From Ottelia alismoides (lineage: Eukaryota > Streptophyta > Magnoliopsida > Alismatales > Hydrocharitaceae): a stretch of 64,000 nucleotides of DNA. The stretch is from contig JAZKJV010000086.1 in the NCBI GenBank assembly GCA_037367405.1, positions 1,225,001-1,289,000 of the forward strand. The letters run 5' to 3'. Below the pieces are notes generated by a model. That model did no database searches, had not been told where the DNA came from, and was given only the letters and a program-made list of their open reading frames with translations. The translations under genes and the position numbers were made by a program. The first letter of the stretch is position 1. The number at the start of each line of letters is the position of its first letter. Of the stretch, positions 41,391 to 53,694 are shown piece by piece.

Positions 41391-41699
41391 ACATAAGGAT
41401 GTAAGCGGTCGTCCAGACTCCAAAAGGATGCGGCGTACATATGATTCTCGTTGTCGACAACGCAACCACGATGATGCCTACAATTGGAATGTTAGAAAAG
41501 TATTATGGCAATTACTTAATGATTTGAAATTACTAAATGGCTTACATCGCCTGCTCAAACACGACGTGAATGATGGTGCTCCTATAGACTCAAAACGGAT
41601 GGGTCAAGCGATCCGGGGTCCATCTCCACTTAAACAAAATGAAATTTAGAAGACGTAAATTCGCAGCAAGCAACAAAAGAACATGTATTCTGTCGACAT

Positions 41700-41921
41700 T
41701 TAATCTAGAAAGAATGTAAACTTACTCAAACCAGGACAATTACGTTTGTTATGACCTTTGCCTCCACACGTGCCACATTTATTTTTATTCCTTTTCAATG
41801 GTTGTGCATTAGATATGGATGCTTGAGAATCCCTTCTGCTTTTATTAGGATGACATTTTGTGTGATCAAGTATACCACAAAAAGAACATGTATTCTGTCG
41901 AATGACATTCCTAACATCCAT
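41700..41921 (-). pseudogene. CCHC zinc knuckle at the end of the MULE transposase
   Basis: The minus strand encodes KCGTCGGKGHNKRNCPG, a CX2CX4HX4C knuckle, preceded by CSFCGILDHTKCHPNKSRR. In MULE transposases of this type the knuckle lies just after the SWIM finger. Confidence 0.8.
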
Positions 41922-42049
41922 TTCATTATGAATCCTAGTTGACTGTGGGAGACATGCTTACGCTTTTTATCCTGACGTAATTTCGGGTACTCCAATGGGG
42001 CCCAGGTTTCCCGATCACCAAAGGGAAAAAAGTAGTACTCTGTAAACCT

Positions 42050-44050
42050 TTAATTGTTGTTGCCATGTGTACCCCTCACCAACATAAGAATTAACTTCTG
42101 CTTGACGTTTAGAAATGACTGCGATAGCGTAGGAACATGGGATACGAAAAAATTGACATTTATTACATGTACATCTATGTTGGCCAAGTTCATCGTGTAC
42201 CATTTGCGACCTCGAATCCCATACTGTGTACGACTAGCACCACTCAATACCTCAAACAATATGGCTGGTTGCCTTTGTATTTGGGTTATTGTGTGTCCAA
42301 TAGCAATTGTACTTTAATGGTGCATCTCTGATGCTGCAAATTTTATGAATTTACGTCTTGCCGTGAGGGCAGCGCTAACCTCTTCTGCACACTGGTTGAA
42401 GTATAAAACATAATTATAAAATATCTTCTCGATCAATGCAAAACTCGACAAACATCGAACATCCATAAAAACTGCATTATATGTTTCACTAAGATTTATA
42501 CTCATCTGACCAAACCAATAACCACCATCATATGCTACTTTCCATTACTCTGCGACAATCGTGAGTTGAAAACCATCTATCTGCTTTTGTGTTCCACTCC
42601 TACAATTTTCTGATGAAATAAGCAAACTTCCTACGTGTCGTTTGAAGTGCGGTTGCATGTACCAATGCTTTCATAGAGCTTTTCTTACAAAACACTATTG
42701 AAGTTGCTTGCGACATGCCTTGAATAAAAAGAGCTAGTATGCAAAAGTATCTAATAAATCCACATCAACGTCATTCATTGCGGATTTTATTCTAGAATTA
42801 TGGTCAGAAATGATACATATTGGCCTTGTACGCATACCAATTACCCTGATACTAGCAACGAAAGAAACCACTTCCATGAAGGATCGGATTACTCGTTAAC
42901 AATTCTGAATGCTAGGGGAACGACAAGTTTATCCACATAAATCCTGCGCGTTTTGTATTTGCCATACACATTGGTCTCGTCAATACTAATCAAAGGCCGG
43001 CAATATTTGAATGCTTCAATGCAAGGGTCAAATGCCCAAAAACATCGTTGAAATCCACGACAATGTAGTTTCTGAGGATGTGGATGTTCGTCATGTTCGA
43101 TATCTATTTCACTCCCCAATATGGCAACCTTCATTGCATGCAATAGATAAGGCATCTCGGTATAAGACTTCTTTCAATCACCGAATATTATTTCGATTGC
43201 TTTCCTCCAAGCATCCCATGCCTTTTTTTGCTAACCCAGTAATTGTACATCTCGTGGATGTGAGCTCTACAACTCGACATCCGAATTTAGGGTCATCCCT
43301 CACCAGAGAAAAAAGTAATCTAGACATGAATTTATAGTTCAATTAAAGATGATCCTAATTAATTGTAGGGTTTATACAAGTGTACGGGCCAACAATCTTA
43401 GAGATGACTCACAAACCATCGAATTTCCTTTAATGACCGCGTAAATACCAAACATATTCTTCCCGATCGGGATCATTCAAAACAATCGCATAAACACGAT
43501 ACCAAGGCAAACCCATGGAAATATCTCTTTATCAAAGATAAATAGACACTATGTAACTTTATTGCATCGGAAAAAACTAAACTATATACTATAGTACCTA
43601 AAGTATCCAACCCTTTTCTGTAGATTGTATATGAGCAAAAGTTAATATTTATTTCGTTCCATTCGAAATAATGGAAGTAGGTGCAAAAAATAGACCAGAC
43701 CAAACTGGTGGATTCTTTAACCATAAGTCGTAGTGTGCCAGGATGTGACATTTCTTTACAGCATAAATCAAATCATCTCTACATTTGAAGGTTCTGCCCT
43801 TGCCTATTTTCATCATCAACACCGTCAAGTCCAGACTTCATTCGAATGTCATCCTCACAGGTTGAACGAGTATCGATCCTCTCACCCAAAAAATGTTAAA
43901 CGGGGAACAATCAATTGCGTGATTTGTTCATCGGATCACATCTCCTCATTTACGACATTATCTTCAGATCTTGATCACTATCCTCTTCCAGATCATCGTC
44001 GGTTCCTCAAGGGATGAAGTCATCGAAGGCATGATTAACCTCTCTCAATG
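42050..44050 (-). pseudogene. MULE transposase core and SWIM finger
   Basis: Read on the minus strand: an acidic segment (DDLEEDSDQD, near 43970) and a degenerate DNA-binding region (about 43350-43760). Then the catalytic region with AFKYCRPLISIDETNVYGKY (first Asp, about 42950-43010) and CIISDHNSRIKSAM (second Asp, about 42810). Then LSETYNAVFMDVRCLSSFAL (about 42430-42490) and a SWIM finger CTCNKCQFFRIPCSYAIAV (about 42110-42170), where the last metal ligand His has become Tyr. Stops and frame changes separate the pieces. The protein would have cut and moved the element. Confidence 0.85.
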
Positions 44051-44098
44051 GGGCGTCACTCATGCGCTATTCATGATCTGTAAATGGTTGTGTTATAG

Positions 44099-44359
44099 GT
44101 GTTAGAAAATAAACATGCAGAAGCGAACATGCAAAAAGATAAAGAAGAATAATAAGAACAGGTCTTGAGGAGCGAGATGAAACCACGGGAGAAGCCCTCA
44201 AAGGGCATGTTATGCATTGCACTTTCTCAATGGATACAAGAGATCTGGGGCTCCTTATATAGCCTCTCTAGAGCCTCCAAGTCCCACCACTGGTAGATGT
44301 GGGGCTAAATATATGGATGGGGTAAATGGATCTTCTCCAGGATGCATTTACCCTCTACA
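44099..44359. mobile_element. Copia LTR fragment or solo LTR inside the MULE
   Basis: It begins TGTTAGAAAATAAACATGC and ends CCTCTACA. It shares GAGCG(A/G)GATGAAACCAC, GGAGAAGCCCTCAA and TTTCTCAATG with the LTR at 35299, so the two are of one family. CTCCTTATATAGCC may be a TATA region. It interrupts the MULE reading frame after GCASYEL. No exact target duplication is visible. Confidence 0.6.
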
Positions 44360-44805
44360 ACTCATATGACGCACAACCAAATACTCTAACAATAGGCACA
44401 TCATTGCTTTGGACAACGGAGGATCCCGTGTTAGGGACAATGAAGGGTCCAGGAATAAGGTGATCATCTACATCAACAACATTTGAGACTTTGCCTACCG
44501 ATAGAGTTTCAATAATAATGTCACTAGGTGTCGATTTCCCAATGATCCGAGCATACACAAAAACTCATTGTACATCATCATCATTGACGATAGACGAAAA
44601 CGTTGGCTCTTAGCCTACGTCCGAAGAGATGTGATGTAGTAATTGGATTTTTTTGATTATTCACATCCACGTTGAACTTACAGTAGACAAGATTTAACAT
44701 CTCATCGAATGTCATAGTCGGCATTATCCCAAAACCACGCACATTGGATGTTAAAGAACCAATAATCGCACCCTTCAAATGAAACATACAATATATCGAA
44801 TCCAT
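44360..44805 (-). pseudogene. MULE transposase N-terminal region
   Basis: A start at 44805 gives MDSIYCMFHLKGAIIGSLTS, then MTFDEMLNLVYCKFNVDV and a second segment (44355-44558) with SDIIIETLSVG and VDVDDHLIPGPFIVP. The N-terminal pattern GxIIGSL...MTFDEMLxLVYxKF is usual for plant MULE transposases. One stop or frame break lies between the two segments, and the Copia LTR follows. Confidence 0.75.
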
Positions 44806-44929
44806 TCCGACCTACTACATGACGCAACATAGAACTCAATATTATACAATCATGAAATGAGAGAAGGACGTGTATTATATATTATAAACCTAACAACAAA
44901 AAAATCAAGGATACTACCAAAGATTTGGA

Positions 44930-45130
44930 GATGTAACGGACGACACGGGAGGGATGGCGACGGCGCAGGAGGAGGTGGAGGAGGACCTCAGAAGAGTCGG
45001 CGGAGCGCGAGGAGGAGGAGGCGAAGTGGAGGCAACCACATCTGAGTAGGAGGTCGAAGGCACAGAAGGTCGTAGGGTCGAAGGTGCATGAGGGTTTGCA
45101 GAAAGAAGAAGCTGGGTTTAATGAGGGCCT
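44930..45130. other. GC/GA-rich tract near the MULE right end
   Basis: Repeated GGAGGNGG and GGCG words distinguish this stretch from the AT-rich element around it. It lies upstream of the transposase start on the minus strand. No protein is recognised. Confidence 0.5.
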
Positions 45131-45139
45131 TAACAGATA

Positions 45140-45326
45140 TCGCATTTTTGAAGTGTGATACCAATAGCGCATATATATGATGTGTTTTCTCTGTATTATG
45201 TGGGTAAGAAAACATTAAACGGTGCATGTGACACCACTGTAGCACCACCCAGGTAAAAAATATTTTGTAGTACCTAGGGATTTAAGTAAATCCAAAGTAC
45301 TACTTAGGGATTTCCCTTGGATCCCT
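45140..45326. repeat. MULE terminal inverted repeat, right
   Basis: This is the inverted partner of 38875-39062. Confidence 0.85.
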
Positions 45327-45437
45327 AAATCACAAAGCAAACAAGACAAAAAGCAAACAGAACCCATAAGTGTTTAGGGAAAAACACATCAGGGATCTCT
45401 GATGTACCGGTTTAAACATATAGATTAGGATTCAAGA

Positions 45438-45627
45438 CATGGTTTCAGATTTCGTGAAATATCGACGAAATTTCGCTTTCGACATGAGACTGAAATTTCG
45501 AGCGAAATGCCGATATAAGGGCCTTTACAAAAGTTGCTCGATTTGAGCAAATTTTCATCAAATTTTATAAGTGAAATTTCATTTCAACACGGTATCGATA
45601 CGCCCGATATCGAAATTTAAAACCTTG
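45438..45627. mobile_element. hAT-like MITE of the GAAATTTCG family, copy 2, 190 bp
   Basis: The ends are CATGGTTTCAGATTTCG and, inverted, CAAGGTTTTAAATTTCG. The flanks are ATTCAAGA (45430-45437) and ATTCAAGC (45628-45635), an 8-bp duplication with one mismatch. Confidence 0.85.
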
Positions 45628-45629
45628 AT

Positions 45630-45770
45630 TCAAGCCATCTTGACTATTCAATTTGCAATGCTTTCCTACCTTCTCATAATTAGGTAGAATATGCATGTAA
45701 ATTTCTTCTTCAAGGTCTTCATAGACATTTTTATGCCTAATTGATAAAAGCTTACAATCCCAAAGTACAA
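45630..45770 (-). pseudogene. Short Copia reverse-transcriptase fragment
   Basis: The minus strand encodes DLEEEIYMHILPNYEKVGKH then CKLN, matching the Copia RT stretch that follows the first catalytic region. The MITE copy 2 lies directly beyond it. No LTRs belonging to this fragment are visible. Confidence 0.65.
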
Positions 45771-46196
45771 CAAGAAATGTAATAACATACAATATTCAAT
45801 TTTACCATTGCAGCAAACATCTTAAAGTAATAATGCTATATTTTTTACTTAAGTCGTTCACCACGAATTTCATATAGTATCTTTCCACAAATTCAGTTGA
45901 CTTATAGTCCATGCTCTAAAACCAATTTGAAGTGACCAAATGGATGGCATCTAGAACATCCACAATGTCCCGTGTGAGGTTGGGTTTTGTCAAGGGCTTC
46001 CATCTCCTCATGTATAGCATGAACCTTCCTAGGATCCGTGGAAAAGGAAAAGAGAACTTTTATATTATTAAGACGAATGTAGGATATCTTATATAGAACA
46101 AGACCTTAACGTCCAAAAGGATGGTACAAAAGTGTCGATAGGCATACACAGAAATAATCTGATAAGGAAAGATAATGAGTCAACTGCTATATAGGA
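45771..46196. other. Unassigned sequence before Copia-1
   Basis: AT-rich DNA with no recognised gene or repeat boundary. Confidence 0.5.
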
Positions 46197-46370
46197 TGTT
46201 GAGATATTTATATCTCATTATATATGTTTCTCATTTTTATATCTTTCATGTACCTCTTATGTAATTTACCCAGGGTTTCTTTCTCCTATATAAGAGAGCC
46301 CTAGGGTGTCTATGAAATGCAAGACATTCTAATTTCTCTACGAAGCGACGGTCCTAGACCAGAGTTCCTG
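46197..46370 (+). repeat. Copia-1 left LTR, recognisable part
   Basis: Shared with the right LTR: ATCTCATTATATATGTTT, TCATTTTTATAT, GTAC, AAGAGCC and CATTCTA. The LTR may continue further right, but the two copies can no longer be aligned by eye. Confidence 0.7.
46287..46294 (+). promoter_or_regulatory. Copia-1 LTR TATA box
   Basis: TATATAAG within TTTCTCCTATATAAGAGAGCC, in the transcriptional orientation of the element. Confidence 0.6.
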
Positions 46371-46689
46371 TATCCCACCAAAACCCTAACTCTATCCCCC
46401 GCCTCCCCTGCGGGTTGCAGCAACCCAGGCAGCCAACCGCCCCTGCAGGTTACCGCCCGGTTGCCTCCTTCAGGCCACGAGGATTCAGACTGCGGTCTGA
46501 TTTTGACCGGAAAACGTGATTTCAATCCTATAAATCGCGTTTTCCGACCCTAGCACACATCAAAGATTGAAGAGGATGGTTGTATGAGTCTACACATACA
46601 ACCACTCCTTCCTATGATTGTGTAGACTCGCTCAGAATAGTCTATTCCCCAGTCGAGTTCCGATTTTCGGCTATTTATATCATGTCAGA

Positions 46690-47600
46690 GAACTTTGGGC
46701 GATATATTTTCATCGTTCGATGCCTTTAAGGGCCCGATTTCGATCGTAAAGACGGATGAGACCAACTACGAGTTGTGGTCCATGCAGTTTCACATCCTCA
46801 TACAATGCAATAACAATGAGAACATTTTGACTTATTCGGAGCTGACAGACAAGACTGGGACTAATGCTTCTTGGAAGCAAAATTGATGCTTATGAACGGA
46901 TTTGGAATTCCGAGACACTCACCATGGAGATTTTCCAACGACATCATCAACTAACCCACAACCAAGGCTACGTGGAACATCCCATATGCCACATATGGAC
47001 AACCCAAGAATGAGAGAAAGATCCTCCAGTTGCAGTATGACATATTCTCGACCAAGCAAAATGGTCGTCCTCTTCATGCCCACTTCTCACATCTTCAAGG
47101 CATGTTTAAGCGACTTTATAGCTTTATATCCATTACTACCAGCACAGAGCATCATCAGGCATACCGAAATGCCACTATGACATGGTCTTTCTGTCATCTC
47201 TTGACTTAAAGTATGATGCAACACGTACTCAACTACTTACTGGAGAGACGATACCACCGATGGAGGAGGCCTACAAAAGAATGAGCATAATCACTAGTTC
47301 ATCCACTACCATGGACGAAACTGTCTGTGCCATGGCGGCTTCTCACAACAGACGTGGTACTTCATAGTTTCACGGACGAGAACCCCGTGGTCGAGGAGGA
47401 CGTCGGCATGGCCCATGCACATACTGCCACCGTCCGGGTCATTCGAAGGAGATATGCTATATGAAGCATGGGTATCCTACATTTTCCCGTGTAGCTGAGT
47501 AGACAAAGATTAATCTGGATCCCTCTCATGATGCAAAGCTCGACGATATTGGCTCTCGATTGAGAGAGATAATGACCACACCGCCCGCACCAGCTGCATA
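46690..47600 (+). pseudogene. Copia-1 gag remnant
   Basis: The N-terminal region is ETNYELWSMQFHILI (about 46760-46800), followed by broken frames. A zinc knuckle CTYCHRPGHSKEIC lies at about 47415-47460 (CX2CX4HX4C). Frame changes occur near 46885, 47180 and 47365. Confidence 0.8.
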
Positions 47601-47619
47601 ATCTTCAAATGTTACAGAT

Positions 47620-48793
47620 GTGGCCAGAGCATCTACGGGTTCGTCAGATATAACTTATGCACTTACCAGTTGTAGCGGCTCAGATTTGAGTAATTGGATC
47701 ATGGACTCTGGCGCATCTCATCATATGTGTGGAAATCGAGCACAATTTAGTTCTTACGTATTTATCCCTCCTTGTAGATTAGTGGTGATTGCAAATAAGG
47801 CTCATTTACCCATTGTTGGCCGAGGGAGACTGTTCTAGCACCATCGATGCGCCTGCAAAATGTCTTACATGCTCCAGCATTTCAGATGAATCTTTTGTCT
47901 ATTAGTCAGATTACAAATGATTTACATTGTCATGTCATATTTGATCCATCTTCTCTTGTGTTTCAGGACATACTCACCAGCAAGGTGATTGGACGTGGCC
48001 ATAATAGGGCTTTATAGACTGGTCCAGCCTCCTTTTGTTGGTACTGCTACTATTCCTACTGGGTCAGTCTCTTCGTTCATGTAGCATCTTCATTTTGGAC
48101 ATCTTCCTCTGCAAAAGCTGTGTCATGTCCTTCCTCAGATATCTACTCATACTACCTTCGAGTGTGAGGCATGCTAGCTTGGTAAGCATCATCATTCCTC
48201 CTTTCTGAGTAGCCACAGTCGTCACAATAGTCAGTCGTTTGAGTTATGTCATTTTGATATTTCAGGTCCTAATCGTATCCTCGATCATCAGGGGCATCAA
48301 TTTTATCTATAGATGATTTTTCCAGATGTTCTTTTGTTTTCATGTTAAAGAATATGTCTAAAGCTGATGCAGTCACTAAATCAGTTCTTATTGAAATAAA
48401 GAATATTTTTCTGCTCATGTGAAGTTTATTTGTACAGACAATGCCTTGGAATTCTCCACATTACAACTATCATTCTTCCTCAGATATCTTGGAATTGTTC
48501 ATCAAACTTCTTGTGCATACACATCTCAGCAGAATGGTGTTGCTGAACGCAAACACCATCATCTCCTTGATGTCATGAGGACACTTTTGATTCAGAGTGG
48601 AGCTCCTCATTCGTTCTGGGGTAATGTGGTTCTCACTACATGCTACTTAGTGAACCGCATGTCTTCCACGGTCTTTGGAGAAAAGGTTCATTTCTCGATT
48701 GTGTTTCTTGAGAAGGACCTCTTCTCTCTTACTCCAAGGATCTTTGGCTTTGTGGCTTTTATTCACAATTTTACTCCTGATCGTGATAAGCAG
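47620..48793 (+). pseudogene. Copia-1 protease and first part of integrase
   Basis: The protease has the active site NWIMDSGASHHMCGN (about 47690-47740) and a stop near 47838. Integrase sequence follows: FICTDNALEFS (catalytic Asp, about 48420) and QQNGVAERKHHHLLDVMRTL (catalytic Glu, about 48530-48590). It ends at PRIFGFVAF...TPDRDKQ, where the hAT-like element interrupts it. Confidence 0.85.
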
Positions 48794-51662
48794 CAAGGCC
48801 CTAAATGTCGGTTTCGGTTACCATTTCGGTATCGACCAAAACAGAATTTCGATGGAATTTCGATCGGAATTTCGGTCATTTGGAACATTTTTGTACTAGG
48901 ACCCTGAAGGATATGGTTAGATCCTCAACCGCATCACAGAAGTGTGAGCATCTTATCGAATACGACAAAGAACAACTAGTCGCACTAGTTGTTCTATGCA
49001 GCGGAAATTAAAAAAATCATGCGACGAAACCACATGATCCAAGAACACTTCTCGGATCGTTTCGTCTAAACCACAAACAAGTAATAGGATTACCTTTTGA
49101 AGCGTGGTTGCGATCGAGTCTCTAAACGAAGAGACCTCCTGTCTTAAGTCCAATCCGTCGGAGGAGACGCTTGTGAGCGCGGGGATGAATCGCATGCTTC
49201 TTGCAATCTATGTTGATGATCCAAGCGGCGGATCTCCTGATCTCGACACTCAAGATCCGACGTCTTCTTCACGAGCGAGGTGCACCGATGGAGACAGAGA
49301 TCCACGAGCATACGATCGGGCAGCATAACGACGATGCTGCAGCGATGGAGAACCTCTCTAGGGCATCCATGGTGGACGAACACATGAGAGGGAGAGACAG
49401 AATAGGCGTGTGAAGAGAAATAGAGAGAGAGAGACTTGTGTTCTCTTGTGTGTTGTGTAAAGAAGAGCAAAGGGGTGCCTCTCCTTTCATAATATTTTGG
49501 GATCCATGGATCTCAATCCATGGACAATACAAATCCAATGGTTCACATTGATTTGTGTTTCTTTCAATGGTCGTGATTTGTTGCTAAAAATACAACAACA
49601 ATTAATTTAATTTAATTTAATATATATTGAATAAATCATCAATATATAAATAAATTTAAATCAAATCAATATAGCAGATTTAGGAAGGAGGCATGCCTCC
49701 CTTCCATAAAGGGGGTGGCGGCACACCTTGAATCCAATTCAAGGAGGCCGTCCATCCTCTTTAATAGGAAGGGAGGCACTCCTCTAACATATTCATGAGA
49801 TCTCGTATCTTATGAAAATCTCCATTATTTACAACAACTACTGTTGTAAATTATTCACACAAATAATCCATAATTATTTTGTGAACATTGCAATCATGCC
49901 ATTAAAAACTTGTGAATCATATTCACAACCAAAATAAAATGTAAATTACATTTTCAATTTAATGTCCAATGTGAATCAAATTCACATCAACATTTAATTA
50001 ACAAATGTAAATTACAAATAGCTCTCTCTTATATATTATAAATCACATTTATAATATATATGACTAATATGGATATTGCTATCCACATTATTCATATCCA
50101 TGATAATTAAATCACCTTTAATCATCTCGGATCTCTATTCTCTTGTGCCAAAAAATATGAATCATATTCATATTATTCACATCTTTGATAATCAAATCTC
50201 ATTTATTTATCTAAAGATAACTCTCTTTATAATATAAATCAAATTCATATTTTTTCATGATAATTAAATCACATTTAATTATCCATTTTCTCAATGCTCG
50301 GATACATAATATCAACAATGAAATTATCCTGAACCCTTGCAAGGATAATGCGCTTTCTCCGCGAATACTTGGAGATAAGGACATGTGATTGTATTGTTCC
50401 ACGTATAGTGACTTGGATATTGTGATCATATCTCAAATCCAGATCGCGGACCTCCCATAGATGCTTGATTAAATCAAGACCGCAAATGTAATATTCTCAT
50501 TGCATCTGAATCATATTCGGATCAATGTCCAATATTTGGACCAAGATCAGATTACTTCTCTACTAAGAGGAGTCACTAAAATCCAGACCGTTTCATCACT
50601 CCCTAGGAATGGAAGCATCATGGTTTATACAATCATTTATGATTACATCACCCTCAGGTATTCCCAATACCTGTACATCCTGCATACTGGAAGACTCAGA
50701 ATAAACCCAAAGTATTAGATCAACTTTGGCACTGTCTACTTCAGGGTTTTAGCAGTAAGTTTTTCATTCGATCATTGGGAGTTGGTATCGATCATATACT
50801 TTCCAAAAGCATATATCATACCTAGGTCTTGATCATATACTTTCCAAAAGTATATATCAAACCTACAAATTCAATCAAGCTTCCAAAGCGAGACGACCGT
50901 GCACGGAATTTGATTCTTCCCAATATCTCATGAGTGAGATCATGTCTTCTGGTTCAGTAAATGAACCTGTATGATCCCTTTGAGAGATTGTATTACTCGT
51001 ATGCCCTTACATGCACACCAGCGCGACAGTGTATAGACCTTAGTTAGGTCATCAACCTATTGGTCTGCCAAATGTAAATACCCAGACATATAGTAACACA
51101 TCTGTCTCCAGTCAGAGGATGCATGCCTATATCGTGACAGCATACGATATAGGACTCTAGTTATCTCGATCTCGTTAAGTCAACTCTTTGACCTAACTAA
51201 TCTGACACCTCCGAATCTCTATTCCTATACAGAGGACCTGCATCAAGAGGTCGGTCAGTTATCAGCCTAACTGAGAAAGGATTGCCATCTCCTACTCTGG
51301 CTGGAGATCATCTCTTAACAATCATTTGACGGTGCTTGATGAGTCCTCAATCTAACCTTCATCCAAGCACCAGCCTCTATGGTTCAATTATTGAATCAAC
51401 AACTGTATGATTATTAAGATGGCCATGGTACATAACCCTAATTGTACTAAGGGACCTATTATGCAAATTATTTATTCTTCATTTCAGATCAGGGAATGAT
51501 ATGTGCAATAACATTTATTGCATAATGGCTCGCCGTGGGCTTGCATGTTCAACAGACCCCCATATTTCGGTCATTTCCGTCATTTCGATCGAATTTCGAT
51601 TTCGATTGGATATTGATATTCGGTAGAAATTTGATCGAATTTCACTGAAATTTGAGGCCATG
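48794..51662. mobile_element. hAT-like element of the GAAATTTCG family, copy 3, containing a solo LTR
   Basis: The ends are CAAGGCCCTAAATGTC and, inverted, CATGGCCTCAAATTTC. ATAAGCAG is duplicated exactly at 48786-48793 and 51663-51670, inside the Copia-1 integrase. Without the nested solo LTR and one GACCC this element is only about 214 bp, like copies 1 and 2. Confidence 0.9.
48905..51554 (-). mobile_element. Solo LTR of the Copia-2 family, 2650 bp
   Basis: It runs TGAAGGATATGG to CATTTCCAACA analogue (CTTGCATGTTCAACA) on the plus strand, flanked by exact GACCC duplications (48900-48904 and 51555-51559). It is the reverse complement of the LTR at 56190-58829 over its whole length. With no interior and one intact duplication it is a solo LTR, formed by recombination between the LTRs of a full element. 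Confidence 0.94.
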
Positions 51663-51670
51663 ATAAGCAG

Positions 51671-53660
51671 TATAAGCTCTCTCTAAGAGCTGTCAAATGT
51701 GTGTTCTTTGGATATCTCGTACCCAAAAACAGTATAGATGTTTTGATCCTGTAAAGAGAAAGTATTATGTGAGTATTGATGTCCATTATCTGAGTCTGTT
51801 ATGTATTTCTCTCCTACATATGATAGGTTGTCTAACTTTGACTCTGGTGAAGATGTTTTTTCCACCACCTCATTTACTTCCACCACCAACTCCACCATGG
51901 TTTTACATTCGCAAACCCTCTACTCATTCCTCTACTCATGTGCCTTCCCGTCATCCAGCACGCCTCAAGTATGTACTAAACACATTATTTCTACTGATGG
52001 CACTAGTGACATGCTTGTACCACATGACACCATACAGGTGGAGCTGATACCAGAGAACAAAAGGGGTCGATGATCTTAATGTTCATATTGCCTTGAGGAA
52101 GCTGCACCGTACATGTGCCACTTATCCATTAGTTTCTCATGTTTCCTTGGATCATCTTTCAGAAGAATACAAGAGGTTTGTAGTGGGACTCTCTACCGTC
52201 ACTATCCTACGAACATACCAGGAGGTAGTACAAGACAATAACTGGCGACTTGCCATGGAAGAAGAGATAGCAGCTTTGCAGTCTCGTGGTACTTGGAGCA
52301 TTATTTCTGCTCCAACAAGTGCCTCTGTTGTAGGGTGCAAATGGATCTTTACGGTGAAGCAATGGCAAATGGTAGTATAGATTGCTACAAAGTAAGGCTA
52401 GTGGCGCGAGGATTCACCCAGACATATGTGGCAGACTACCAGAATACCTTCTCACCAATGGTTAGACATTCGACATTGTGCATTCTTATATTAGTTGTTG
52501 TGACTCGAGATTGACCTCTTTACCAACTTGATGGAAGAATACGTTTCTATATGGAGATCTACAAGAGGTATGCATGCAACAACCACCATGTTTTGTTGTT
52601 AGGGGAGAGTCTCAGAAGGTATGCAGGATCCACAAGGAGATTTATAGCCTAAAGCAAAGTCTGAGAGCTTGGTACCAATGCAGATCATTCACTTTTTGTT
52701 CAGAGGATACGAAGAGGTACAATTGCCATTTTGATTTACGTTGACGATATTATTGTCACAGGTAATGATGAGCAGGGTATTCAGGCTACTAAGGAGTCCT
52801 AAGGTCAGCAGTTTGTCACTAAGGATCTTGTCAGTGTTCGTTACTTCCTTGGATTAGAGTTCGCTAAGAACCAACATGGTCTTGTGATGACCCAGAGGAA
52901 GTTGTGACTGATCTTCTACCAGAGACAATTATGACAAGGAGCAAGCCTGCTACTACCCCTATGGATCCGAGCATGAGATTATATGATGATGACACTGAGG
53001 AGGTCGATACGAGGAGATACATGGAGAATGTTGGGAAGCTCCTTTGTGCTCCTATCACCAGGTCGGATATATCCTTTGATGTGAGCAAGGTGAGCCAATT
53101 CATGGAGCAGCCTAAGAAGGTACATATGGATGCTGCCTATATTATTTTACGATATTAGAAGACTTCACCAGGTACTGGCCTTATATTCAACAGGTGTACA
53201 TCTCTTGAGGTGATAGCTTGTGTGGATGGTCGGATGTAGATTGTGCAGGATGTCCTAGAGACATGAAGTCTACATTTGATATTGATGTTTTTGTTGGGAG
53301 TTCACTCGTGTCATAGAAAAGCACGAAGCAGACAATGGTTGCTAGGTCCAGCGTAGAGTCTGAATACAGAGCCATAGAGGTGGATTGAGGTTAGATTGAT
53401 TTTGACTGATCTTGCACTTGAGGTACCTCTTCCCATGCAACTTCTATGTGACAATGAAGCAGCTCTTTTTATTGCTAATAATCATGCATTCCATTAACAG
53501 ACCAAGCATATAGAGATGGATTGCCAGTGCCACTATACTAGGGACATGATCCAGAAGGGCTTATATCCACCTCTCATGTCTCTAATGGGGATCAGACTGT
53601 CGATATATTTATGAAAGCACTTTCTAGATCTCTATTTCAGAGGCATGATCCAAGCTGAGC
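51671..53660 (+). pseudogene. Copia-1 integrase end, reverse transcriptase and RNase H
   Basis: The frame resumes as YKLSLRAVKCVFFGY. RT begins with WRLAMEEEIAALQSRGTWS and VVGCKWIFTVK (52240-52370), then VRLVARGFTQTYVADYQ and the catalytic box ILIYVDDIIVTGND (about 52725-52765). RNase H follows with CPRDMKSTFDIDVFVGSSLV and KQTMVARSSVESEYRA (53250-53370). Stops and frame changes are frequent, so it is inactive. Confidence 0.88.
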
Positions 53661-53680
53661 CTGATAGATATTTATGATCC

Positions 53681-53694
53681 AGCTTGAGGGGGAG
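53681..53694 (+). other. Copia-1 polypurine tract
   Basis: AGCTTGAGGGGGAG stands directly before the right LTR. Its form matches the tract of the small Copia element at 35563-35578. Confidence 0.85.

Larger units (their letters stand above)
38875..45326 (-). mobile_element. Mutator-like element (MULE) with a plant mobile domain, ~6.45 kb
   Basis: The first ~190 bp and the inverted last ~190 bp align: both start AGGGATCCA, share TACTTA, AATCCCTAGGTA, and TTTAATGTTTT, and end at AGAGAAAACGCAT/AGAGAAAACACAT followed by ATGCGCTAT. Long TIRs are typical of MULEs. The interior on the minus strand encodes a transposase and then a plant mobile domain, all decayed. I could not find an exact 9-bp target duplication; the flanks TAAAATGGA and TAAATCACA agree at only part of the positions. 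Confidence 0.88.

Noticed and set aside
44099..44359. Calling this a definite solo LTR
   Set aside because: Its ends resemble an LTR, but no target duplication is visible, so only a fragment or solo-LTR-like status is supported.
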